A DNA stretch of 47,599 nucleotides, taken from NCBI GenBank assembly GCA_000467715.1, contig AJFK01000070.1, forward strand, positions 1 to 47,599, given 5' to 3'. The translations under genes and the position numbers were made by a program. Shown here in pieces: positions 26,301-34,841 of the stretch. Under the pieces are notes generated by a model. That model had not been told where the DNA came from. It saw only the letters and a program-made list of their open reading frames with translations, and ran no database searches. The DNA comes from Hysterium pulicare CBS 123377 (taxonomy: Eukaryota; Ascomycota; Dothideomycetes; Hysteriales; Hysteriaceae). Numbering within the stretch: position 1 is the stretch's first letter; every line of letters starts with the position of its first letter.

Positions 26301-29300
26301 AGCACTACTTGATCGTACAGACCATCATTCCTGCTCGAATTCTCGAGGAAGATCGTTCTAAGAGCTGGATGGCGATTGACAACTGATCGCCATGCTTCTG
26401 ATAATTTCTGAGAATCAGGAGAGCCATGCTGTATTTTAACTTCGTGAACGGTGACTGCAGCATAGAATCCAGAGTCCTTAGTCTGGGAGAGTAGCAGCCC
26501 TTCTTGCATGTTTGAACATAGATATACGTCTTCAATTTCATTTGAAGAGATACCAATGTTCGATAGTCTTTGCAGCATAGATTGGAAACGTTCTTCTGTC
26601 AATGCGAGGAGAGGGAAGTCGCTCAATGTCGGTTCTGGGGCGAGGCTAGCCAAACGTTCGGCGATTTCTGTCAGTCGCTGCTCGCATTTAAAAATCCACG
26701 ATTGAATTCGATCCTGATGATGCATGGAGCGGTTGAAAGAGAATGAAAATCGAAGGCGGCCTTTCACTATGACTGCGGAGACCTCGAAAAGACCGAATCT
26801 CGGGGCATCGATTCCAACATCTGCAGTTCCTCCAGCACCACGTGTCTCTCCAGCGAATTTCTCGAGGGGCTGGAGGAGGGCATTGGCTCTTTCAAGTTGC
26901 TTGCAGATTCATCAGCATTTCCTATCTCTTCAGTGTTTATAGACCACGCTTACCTGGTACTGGCCAAGGTAGTTGAAAGAGATCTCCCAAGGCCAATGAT
27001 TCCCGAAGGTCTCCTTCCCATGTGTTGTAAGGCATCTACTAGCGAAGTATGGTCGGCCATTCGCGGGAATTCGTCGGCGGAAGTCTTTTACACGCCGAAC
27101 GGTGCTGACTAGATCGTCCGAGGCTGGAACATAGATTGGATATACTAACAATGTAATAAGTAGGTTGCTAAGTGGGTTGCAGGAGTTTAAGGAATCTTAC
27201 CGGTCGTGAACCAGCCCACAGTCCGAGACACGTCAATAGCTGAATCCCAAGGTTCACGCCCATGTCCCTCATTATAGAATGCGGGTATTTCACGGTCAGT
27301 AAACACCTGGCTCCATGATTGTATCAAAGAAGCTAGTAGTACTTCGACCGGTTCAGTTCTGAGTGCGTTATGGCAGTCATTCAAGAATAGCGAAGTGATT
27401 TTATCGTCCAGCTCGAAGCCCTCTTGCGTGGCATTTCCGTAGGTGTTATCCCGATCGCTGATACCCCAGTACGAGTAATCCATGGGGGGAATGGATACAG
27501 GAGGCAGAACTTTGTTAAGTTTTAAAGTCTTGGAGTGGTCAGCTTGTAGTTGACACCATGTCTGGAAAGCCATTGGGGGTGGTAAAAGAGTGCTTCCGTT
27601 TAGTATGTCTTCTAATTCGCCCAGTAAGACTCTCCATGAAACAAGGTCGATAACCAAATGATGTCCCACTAAGAAAGCATGCTGTTGCCCGTGGAAATCG
27701 AATATCTCGGCTGCGAATAATGGTCCACGAATTGGATCAAGGCATTTCTGGCAATCAGCAATGGCAAGATCAATTTCTTCCTGGGTATTAAGCTTCCGGT
27801 TTTGAAACCGATATGACTTCGTCACCTCTTCCGTAACTCTTTGTTCCCAAGCTTCCGAGGTGGAGTTAAATCGAGCGCGCAGCATCGAGTGGCGAGACAC
27901 AAGAGTTTCTACTGCAAGACGAAACTCCTCCTCTGAAATACTTCGTGTGACACGAAGATAGAAAGATTGGTTGAAGTGTCCGCGACCTTGGTTTGGGAGT
28001 TTGAAGTATAGATACTGAATTGGGGACAGATCGAATGGCTTTTCCAAGTCTTCTTGCCCTCCATAAGAAGATAAATGAATTTCTTTGACCGCGAATGCAA
28101 GTTCGGAGATAGACTTGCTGCGCAGAATTTCCTGCACCGTTAGACCGATGCCTTTCCTCTGACAAAATCCCATTACTTGCATCGCCGAAATGGAATCACC
28201 TCCCAGAGAGAGGAAGGACCGTGTCATTCCGATTTGTTTTTCGGGAAGGTTAAGTACATGGGCCCAGATCGATCTGAGCGTATTTTCAACATCGGTAGAA
28301 GGCTGCTGCTCTACATCTGGTTGCTCGCTGGTAGGCATTGCTTGATGAAAGACCTCAGCCTCCATCGCAGCAAGCCATTGTGCAACTTGCTTCCGATCAA
28401 GCTTCCCGGAAGCAAGGAGAGGTACAGCAGTGACCGTGATCCAAGTTGTTGGTACCATATAGGGAGGAAGCCTTTCGGCGATTCGCTCGCGAACTCCTTC
28501 AATCTCTGAATCGACCTGTAATTTTTCCGGGCCGTCATAGAGCGTCAAAGGGGCTTGGACCTGTGCCAACCCATTGGACAAGTTGGAAGCCAGTGACACT
28601 ACTGCTACAAGGCGATCTTTGCAATAGCCCGACTTGGGCAATATCACGAGCCCGTGCTTTACTGTAGGATCTGCATTGATGTGGTGTTCAATCTCAGGAA
28701 GCTCAATTCGTTGCCCATGGTATTTCTGGCTTTTGAGTTAGTGCCATTCTCAATTTGCAGACAGATAACCTACCACTTGGGTGTCCTTTCTGCCGACAAA
28801 GTTCAGGCTTCCATCGACATTTTGAACAACCAGATCGCCGGTAAGATATCCACGAAACTCGCGCCCATCAGCCCAATCTGGGTCCTTGATGAACGCCTGG
28901 GAGGTTTTCTCTTGGTCACTGAAATAGCCCCGAGCTACGGTGTAACCTTCAGCTAGTAATTCGCCTACACAGCCGACAGGCACGAGCCGATGATAGTTCT
29001 CCACATCGACGACCCAGCCATGGCAGCCAATTGGATACCCGATGTTTTTAGGATCCGTATTTGGATTGACATGAGGATTAGTTACGGCGGCAACGGAGCA
29101 TTCGCTTGGTCCATAGCTGGATTATGACTTATTAGCAGCAGAACGTCAGTTTCAGAGGAAGGGACATACCCATTGACTAAATTGATCTTAGACCAAGTTT
29201 CCAGATTTGCTTGGGACATAGCTTCTCCGACTAGAGCTATTGTCGCCAAACTCGGGACCATGGATGGCTGAAGGAATCGCACAAATGTCGGAGTCAAACA

Positions 29301-30928
29301 AGTCCAGGTAACATTCATCTCATTGATGACTTTCGCAACGTCGTTTAAACGTGATTCTTCATCTGGTATGCAGACAGTTCCTCCAATCATCAACGGACTC
29401 AGAATTTCGACAAGGGATGCGTCGAAAGAGTGAGCCGCAAACTGGAGAACGCGGAGGGGTGACGTAGAGTCCATGAGCAGGCCCGGCGCATGGGCTTTTA
29501 CGCCAGTACAATAGTTGCCATGTTCTACCAAAGTCAACTTCGGAACGCCTGTGGTTCCTGAAGTGGGAATGATGTAGGCAGCATGCTGGCTACCTGCACG
29601 GGACACTTGATCGTGCGTTTTGGTGGAAACCGATTCGACCGACCCGGCATCAACGGGCAGTACGGTCTCCGCAAATGCGACAAGCGTTTCGACAAGATCG
29701 CTGGAGCAAAGGAGGACCTTTGCATTGATCGAGGCGATCAAATGTTGGATACGATCTTTAGGATACGCGGGATCCAAAGGAACGACTGTAATGCGTGAGC
29801 AATGAGTTCGCCTTGCCCACTCGAATGAGTGTGAAGGAACATGATGACGGCAGATGCAGGGGCTGTTCCACAGTGGTGGACAGGAACGTGGAGAAGCCCT
29901 GAGGGCAACAGGGATTCAGGGTTCACATGCGCCAAGACTAAACACTTACAAGCACCACCAGCCTTGAGCACGGCAAGCATCGCGACAACGTTCCATTTCG
30001 ATTTCTCAAAGCACAACGGAACAAACACTTCTGGCCCAACACCCAGTTCAATGAGTCGTGATGCGACTCTAGAAGCATGACTATCGAGTTCAAGATAGGT
30101 AAAATTTCCATCCCACGAGCACACAGCCTCGTGACTCGGGGACCTCTGCACGACTTCTCCGATAACCTCGTGGATGGTATTTTCAACCTTCTCAAGAGGC
30201 GCGGAATTCCATTTATCAAGCTGAAGCTTGTTGCGGTCGCTGAGATAGTTCAAGTTTCCAACAAGAGCTTTTGGAGAGCGAACGAGATTGGTCAGAATGC
30301 TGTCTACGGTGCTGGCGACGTTCTTGGCTTGCTCTGTTGGAACGTGAGAGTTTCTGTATTCGAGGAAAACGCTGACACCACTTTTGAGAATCTTAACAAG
30401 GAGCCGGACAGTACACTATAGGCAGCGTTAGACGTTTGCAACCTCGCGTATCACAGATCTTTAATTTACCTTTTCGGACATCAGTGCACTTTGCGTCCTC
30501 GTCGCAATTGCCGTTTTCCCATTTTCAGCTGAAGTTGACCCATAGCGAATCAACAGCGAGGTATTGAAAGGAGCCAAGTCCGAGGACGCTTGCAGTGAAA
30601 GAGTTTGGTTGTCCTCTTGAGCCCGTTCAACAAGCTGCTCGAGGGAATCTCTATCCTCAATCTTCATACGCGCAATGGATGGGCCATCGGTCTTGCCACC
30701 AAGCTCTTCAATGCCGAAGCAAACTTCATTCATGCCCGTATATCGGTGCAATAACAGAGCCCACGTCGCTCTTAGCACGCCTTGTAATGTTTGTGTGCCA
30801 TCTTCCCCTTTGGTGAGGGTTTGAAGCTCTCGTAAATGCTGTAGCTCGACCCTAATTGACAAAGGCCTCTTCGGCCCGTCATTCTGCCTCGCGGAACTGG
30901 GGAAATAGCAGGAGGAGTCGGAAAACAT
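6134..30928 (-). CDS. Giant NRPS, fusahexin/NPS4-like, five A domains, predicted cyclic hexapeptide synthetase
   Basis: Fifteen exons give about 7,975 residues: 30928-30470, 30415-29950, 29785-29170, 29116-28774, 28725-27201, 27144-26954, 26899-23999, 23940-20713, 20659-20452, 20397-16306, 16240-15321, 15265-12037, 11979-8573, 8524-8408, 8359-6134. All junctions are GT-AG, keep phase and restore family motifs across the splice (e.g. LVNG/YGPSE, DDSFI/RLGGDS). Domain order: truncated C, A1-T1-E1, C1-A2-T2, C2-A3-T3-E2, C3-A4-T4, C4-A5-T5-E3, C5-T6, C6-T7, basic tail. All E domains keep HHxxxDxxSW; every C keeps the second His of HHxxxDG. The ATG at 30928 (A at -3) starts at the C-domain SCYFP segment; an upstream exon cannot be excluded. 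Known relatives: Fusarium NRPS4, Cochliobolus NPS4, Alternaria NPS2. The last T lacks its serine. The divergent ABC transporter at 34842 is the likely partner. Confidence 0.96.
8408..10390 (-). other. NRPS module 6: C5-T6 without an A domain
   Basis: C5 carries NHAVIDGG. Where an A domain would follow there is instead a linker of about 150 residues. It is Pro-rich (ISPMPTPPALEIQPPSSIQP), then charged and helical. It leads into the T domain SFF/QLGGDSIIAM (Ser at about residue 7201), split by the intron at 8525-8572. T6 is a complete carrier, so it must be charged by another module's A domain, most likely A5. Confidence 0.9.
10390..15230 (-). other. NRPS module 5: C4-A5-T5-E3 (adds and epimerises residue 5)
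   Basis: C4 carries HHALYDG. A5 shows YTSGSTGLPKG, FDASVME, YGPTE and YRTGD; hand-derived specificity residues are DAMCAGAIVK. Its GGEA element reads GAEA. T5 LGGDSITAM spans the intron at 11980-12036. E3 keeps HHLVVDMVSW and NEGHGRE. A5 is the last A domain and the only one near enough to supply T6. Confidence 0.9.
15230..18490 (-). other. NRPS module 4: C3-A4-T4 (adds residue 4, L)
   Basis: C3 carries SHTISDG. A4 shows FTSGTTGMPKG, FDASCAE, YGPTE and YKSGD; hand-derived specificity residues are DAAFVGGVFK. T4 is LGGDSVAAM, split by the intron at 15266-15320. There is no E domain. Confidence 0.9.
18490..23350 (-). other. NRPS module 3: C2-A3-T3-E2 (adds and epimerises residue 3)
   Basis: C2 carries HHAVYDG. 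A3 shows FTSGSTGKPKG, FDASLIE, YGPTE and YKTGD; hand-derived specificity residues are DAIAVVAVVK. T3 has LGGDSISAM (Ser at about residue 3433). E2 keeps HHLIIDVVSW and NEGHGRQ, so residue 3 should be D. Confidence 0.9.
23350..26550 (-). other. NRPS module 2: C1-A2-T2 (adds residue 2, L)
   Basis: C1 carries SHTIMDG, with Ser for the first His. A2 shows FTSGSTGRPKG, FDNSLEE, YGPSE and YCTGD; hand-derived specificity residues are DNEDAGQINK, clearly different from the other four A domains. T2 has LGGDSIGAM (Ser at about residue 2338). There is no E domain, so the residue stays L. Confidence 0.9.
26550..30230 (-). other. NRPS module 1: A1-T1-E1 (loads and epimerises residue 1)
   Basis: A1 shows TSGTTGVPKLTLVEH, FDASLVE, YGPSE, YLTGD, GRKDTQV and ASGKLDRK. 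By hand alignment to GrsA its specificity residues read DAVCAVGVAK. The usual Gly after PK in core A3 is Leu, and core A8 reads IELPEIE instead of IELGEIE. T1 has LGGDSISAM (Ser at about residue 806). E1 keeps HHLVIDLVSW and NEGHGRE, so residue 1 should be D-configured. Confidence 0.9.
30230..30928 (-). other. NRPS N-terminal remnant of a condensation domain
   Basis: Residues 1 to about 225 match only the second half of a C domain: CYFP near the start, RATWALLLHRYTGMNEVCFG (cf. AWALxLxxYTGSxDVxFG), then the floor-loop/latch end VRLLVKILKSGVSVFLEYRN. The HHxxxDG half is absent, so it cannot condense. Such truncated C segments are known in front of the first A domain of several fungal NRPSs and probably serve structurally. 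Confidence 0.85.
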
Positions 30929-31510
30929 GATTGGTATAGTGACAAATATCGGTGTGCCTGCTTTACAATTCAGTGCTTATAGGAGGGCTTACCTGACGGC
31001 GATTTCAATGTTGTGCCGTAGTATTTGCCAACAACCGCTTCCGACGATGTCTGCCGCAAGAGTTTTTCAGATAAAACCTAGATAAACCTGGGTTGAAAGA
31101 GTAATTGTGAGGTGAAAGCAGTAAACTGGGGAGTTACACAACGAATGAATTGCTGGCTGCGTAGCGGTGAGAAAGAATTCAAAAAACTCTGGTCTTGACG
31201 GAGCTTGATCAGCGTTTCAAGAGCTGTCAGGAATGCAGGTATGTCGATCTTGAATGGCAAACTCACGTCCAGTGTTATGGAGTGGCCCTGTGACAGTGGG
31301 CTATTTGCTTAGAATGGATTTGATAGTCTAGCTGAAGCGTAGGTCCGCAAATTCGACGTGTGAAGACTATGAGGGGCGATGGTCTCATGCACTAAGAGCA
31401 GGGGAAAAGACTCAAGCTCCTTGAAGCATTTGATGAAGATGTATTTTTGTTTTATCTACCAATAATGGCTGTCTGATGCCAAGTATTCATCCAGAACGGA
31501 ATCAGGGCAC

Positions 31511-31531
31511 GCCAATTCCGCCAATTCCGCC
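31511..31531 (+). promoter_or_regulatory. Tandem CCAAT motif in the NRPS upstream region
   Basis: GCCAATTCC occurs twice in direct succession, followed by GCC, about 580 bp upstream of the NRPS start codon. CCAAT is the core bound by the fungal CCAAT-binding complex. A regulatory role here is inferred from motif and position only. Confidence 0.3.
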
Positions 31532-33208
31532 CTGGTCGACCCACGACAGAAGTTGCGTTGCACCTCTGGAAGCCATATGTTCGCTAGGGTAAACAGAGGC
31601 TGGGGGCTTGAGGGCTTGACCGGGAGCACTCTAAGGAGTGAATAGGTGTGTTGTTCTTGGGACGGATTTAACTGGGTTCCTGAACAGCTCGGCTAGCTCG
31701 AACCGCCACCAATGAACCAGCTTTCTCGAGTGCATCTGCAAGGAAACATCAGTCGCTACGGAGGATGCTTGACGGTGATCTGTCACGCAATTGCCGGTTG
31801 AGTCAAATGGGGCCGCTGGATGCGCAACTGGTCGTGGCGGAATCCAGGTGAGGCTCGATTTAGACCGTCTGGTCGCCGTTGAGCGTTATACCAAGCGTTG
31901 CGGCGGCCGGGTAATATATTGAGCTGATATAGACATGCATACAGCGCAATACGAGAAAGTGTGGTCGAAGGTATGTGAGGTCGACGCCCCGGTCGCGTTT
32001 TGTTCCCGGCGCCAAGACCAGGGTTGGCTTACGGTGGGCCATCACGTGATCCCGCTATTCGCAAGCTTGGAAGCGGACCGAGCGCCTCCGTTGTTCGGCG
32101 TTAGGGATGACGGACGACAGATGACATCCAACGCATTCATCCATTGCATGCTGCTTCCACCAACTCTCCCATCCCCTCCCTCCAATGCTACTTCACGTCA
32201 TCCAGTCTCATTGTCGGGTGGCCGAGGAAACCTCACGAAGCCAGGTGCTGCTCAGAGCCAGCGGAAGAGCCAGCCGCCACAGGTTGTTCCAAGTGTTCAA
32301 CCCCAGACCCTACCCTTCGTCCCACTTCAACAATCCAGGTATGCGGCTCCTTCGGGGCCGGCTAGTGGCCATTGCGAAAGTCTTGACCCAACGCCAACTG
32401 CTAAGTTTCAGATCCCCAGGGGGCAAACCCAGACGACTATCATTGGGTAGATCATGGTTGGAGGTGTAATGGCCGCTGATCCAGCCGACAGACTGCTCCA
32501 AGTAGGCTCCCACCCAGCAGTCTGGTTCATCCATCCGGACCATCCCCAGGTCATCTCGTGGCCTAGTCAACTGTCACGGCTAGCGTTCCCATACAGCGTC
32601 CTGCTTATTATTGCTCACGCCATCGTGGTCAAGATGATATCATGAGGAGCTCCACACTTTGTCGATAAATAAAGCATATGCAGCCAACATGGAGTGTTAC
32701 CCAACGAAACCCCACTTAACCTGGAGAATACGAAGATGTCAGTTCTTGAATACGGACTACGTGGTTCCTGTACATAAGCTAGCTGCTTGGTACAAGCCAC
32801 AAACGTACTTTCAGGGCAGGTTGCTAAACCTTCGCGTGGATCACCATGTCTGCATATTCCAGAAAACCGTCCAAATGTGGGGCGGCAGCAGCCGACTTAG
32901 GAAATCAGGAACCAAACGTTGTACCAACCAGGCTAGAGAAGCTTTCATTTAGCCATATTAGGGGCGCTTACATTCTGACATTCTGTCTCGTGGGCTTGGC
33001 CTGCCGGCCAACAAGCCAAAATGCACTATGGCGTGGGTGGCATGCTTCCTAAAACATATCAAAAATTTTCTCATGCACGGCGCGGGCCGATGACTTATAG
33101 GAATGATCGACGCTTTCTCATCATAAGCAGTCCCAAGCATCTGATTGGTGAGCTGCCATAGTTCCGACAACGTGGACTACACCTGCAACTTTTCTGCCTG
33201 AAAACCTT

Positions 33209-33250
33209 GCCTTTCCTAAGCTCTTTCCTTTCCTAAACTCTTTCCTTTTC
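33209..33250 (+). repeat. Short CT-rich tandem repeat
   Basis: Imperfect copies of a 17-bp CTTTCCTAARCTCTTTC unit follow each other here, in the intergenic region between the two cluster genes. Confidence 0.6.
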
Positions 33251-33954
33251 GACAACGATTACGAGACTGGCATCTTCTGGACCGTAATGTTACATTCTCG
33301 CGGATCAGCATGCGTGGGTTTCTTCGATGATTCCCGGCATGCGTGTGCCAGGATTCGACGTTTGGATCCGTTTCACAACCTCAACATAGCTTTAGCAACC
33401 ATTCATATTCCTATTCTCCGCCTCCTTGTGAGGCCATCTCGAGCTTCGGCATTCACTCCCGCAAGAGAGGCTTGTCTCTGGTCCTACTCCACTTGCCAGT
33501 ACATCGTGAACGGTGTAATTAGATCAGGGGTCTTTCCTAGGGGCAGCCAGCCACTTAAGCAGCCTGCTTGTGATGACTGAGTCCATGGGGGTTTGACAAA
33601 TACCACCCAACTCTTGCTCACTGGGCTATTGCCGGCCGGGAGGAGAAGTAGTCCTGCAATCTCTTCGTCTTTCCTTCTGCTCGGCATATCATTGACGTAA
33701 ACATCACGAGGTTTCTCCAGGAGACTGAACATGAAATAGACTTGCTGCCGGCATGTCCTGCGAGCGTGGGTCGATCTCAGCAATCATGACTCCAGCTACC
33801 AAGACTACTGCACACCTGAGATCCTCAGCTGATATGGGTTCTGAAGCAAAGTCTCAGCGGGGTGAGAACTGACCAACACTTCTTCGTCTTTGAACAATGC
33901 AACCTCAATTTGCTTGCTGCGCTTTTATCCGAAGCAGGACCCAGAGAGTGATTG

Positions 33955-34289
33955 GAATGTCTCGGGAATTATTGAATTCCTGGGGCGGAGTATGGCGTGA
34001 AGTCTCAGTGAAGACGATGGTCCATCTCGGCATAGTACCAGACTTACCTGCAATATTACCGTTGACTCTATGCCCACGGATCCCAAACAAGGCTTTTGAC
34101 AGCTGTGGGGTGCATGATCATCATCGGGGACCATACATGTCGAGCGTGAGTCGGAGTGCAACGAAGGTACGATGTCGAGCAATTAAAGTTGCAGGCCATG
34201 TTCTTGAGCGGCTCGTCCCCGCAATCCGTCATCTGAGAGGCGCTGGGTGTGGCGCCGATCATTACTGCAGATGCGGCAAAACGAACCAT
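33955..34289 (-). pseudogene. Decayed Sua5/YrdC-like (threonylcarbamoyl-AMP synthase family) fragment
   Basis: Read on the minus strand across two frames, this stretch shows in the correct order several Sua5/YrdC landmarks: VRFAASAVMIGATPSAS (cf. VRFPxHxVxxxxIGAPSAN), TPTHARHV (cf. SPTTAxHV), GSVGIESTVI (cf. CxVGIESTVV) and ILRPRNSIIPETF (cf. ILRPGxIxPE). The family makes the threonylcarbamoyl-adenylate used for tRNA t6A. There is a frame change between the first two and the last two, and the N-terminal ATP/substrate-binding half is not recognisable. It is therefore not a working gene; the intact copy would lie elsewhere. Identification is by eye. Confidence 0.42.
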
Positions 34290-34841
34290 GGTCTGTACAA
34301 CAAATTATTTCTCTCAGGCAACAAATGCGCTTTCTCTTTTTCGGGTGCGGAAAATACGGCATTCACTGCATGCTCAGCTACCAAACCCGGATTTTGTCTT
34401 CTGCAGGGCCATTGAATTAATTTGAAATTTCCAAGAATGCTCCTGGATGGGTCCAATAGCACCTAAATTTGGCCCCCCCTACGTAGCTGCTGATCCGGTG
34501 CCACGTTGATCAATTTCTTAGGATGGTCAGTTGGGAGCGATACTCTCTTCATGGTACCAACTCTCCTCTTGTGCCTGAGATCGCCACGGGCATGTTCCAA
34601 AGTCCGGCGCAAATCCCAAACGCCCGCCGCGCCTCTACCATTGCTGGGCCTTTGCGTACGTTACGCCGGCTGAACTTACTTGCCGTAGGAACTGGTGAGA
34701 AACATGTATGACAGCTGCCCTGCGTGCTTGTGGGCCCGAGTGATTTGTAAATCGCAATCAATCTCCATATTTGCGTCTCCATCATTTTTCTATCTAATGC
34801 CCTGAGCAACATCCTCCGGAAAGGCAAAAGATTAGCTCTCT

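Larger units (their letters stand above)
30929..34841. promoter_or_regulatory. Divergent NRPS/ABC transporter intergenic region
   Basis: A 3.9 kb gap separates the start codons of the NRPS (-) and the ABC transporter (+), so both promoters lie here. No intact coding gene or cluster-specific regulator is visible. It contains a doubled CCAAT motif, a small CT-rich tandem repeat and a decayed Sua5/YrdC-like stretch, each listed separately. The bases just upstream of 30928 are probably NRPS 5' leader. Confidence 0.6.

Noticed and set aside
6134-30928. Identity as a ferrichrome-type siderophore synthetase (SidC/NPS2 class), suggested by the terminal C-T-C-T.
   Set aside because: Siderophore synthetases of that class have no E domains. 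This protein has three intact E domains and five A domains in an alternating pattern, and no siderophore-pathway gene lies nearby.
31078-31266. Minus-strand open frame upstream of the NRPS that appears to begin with Met.
   Set aside because: Its first codon is GTG, within a GTGAGT donor-like site, and not an ATG. The translation does not resemble a C domain, so it was kept only as a note on the uncertain 5' end.
31935-32450. 171-codon plus-strand frame in the intergenic region.
   Set aside because: Composition is low-quality (Pro/Ser/Gln-rich with no hydrophobic core), no domain is recognised, and overlapping frames of similar quality exist in other phases.
33897-34415. 172-codon plus-strand frame in the intergenic region.
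   Set aside because: It lies antisense to the Sua5/YrdC-like remnant and its own translation has no recognisable motif.
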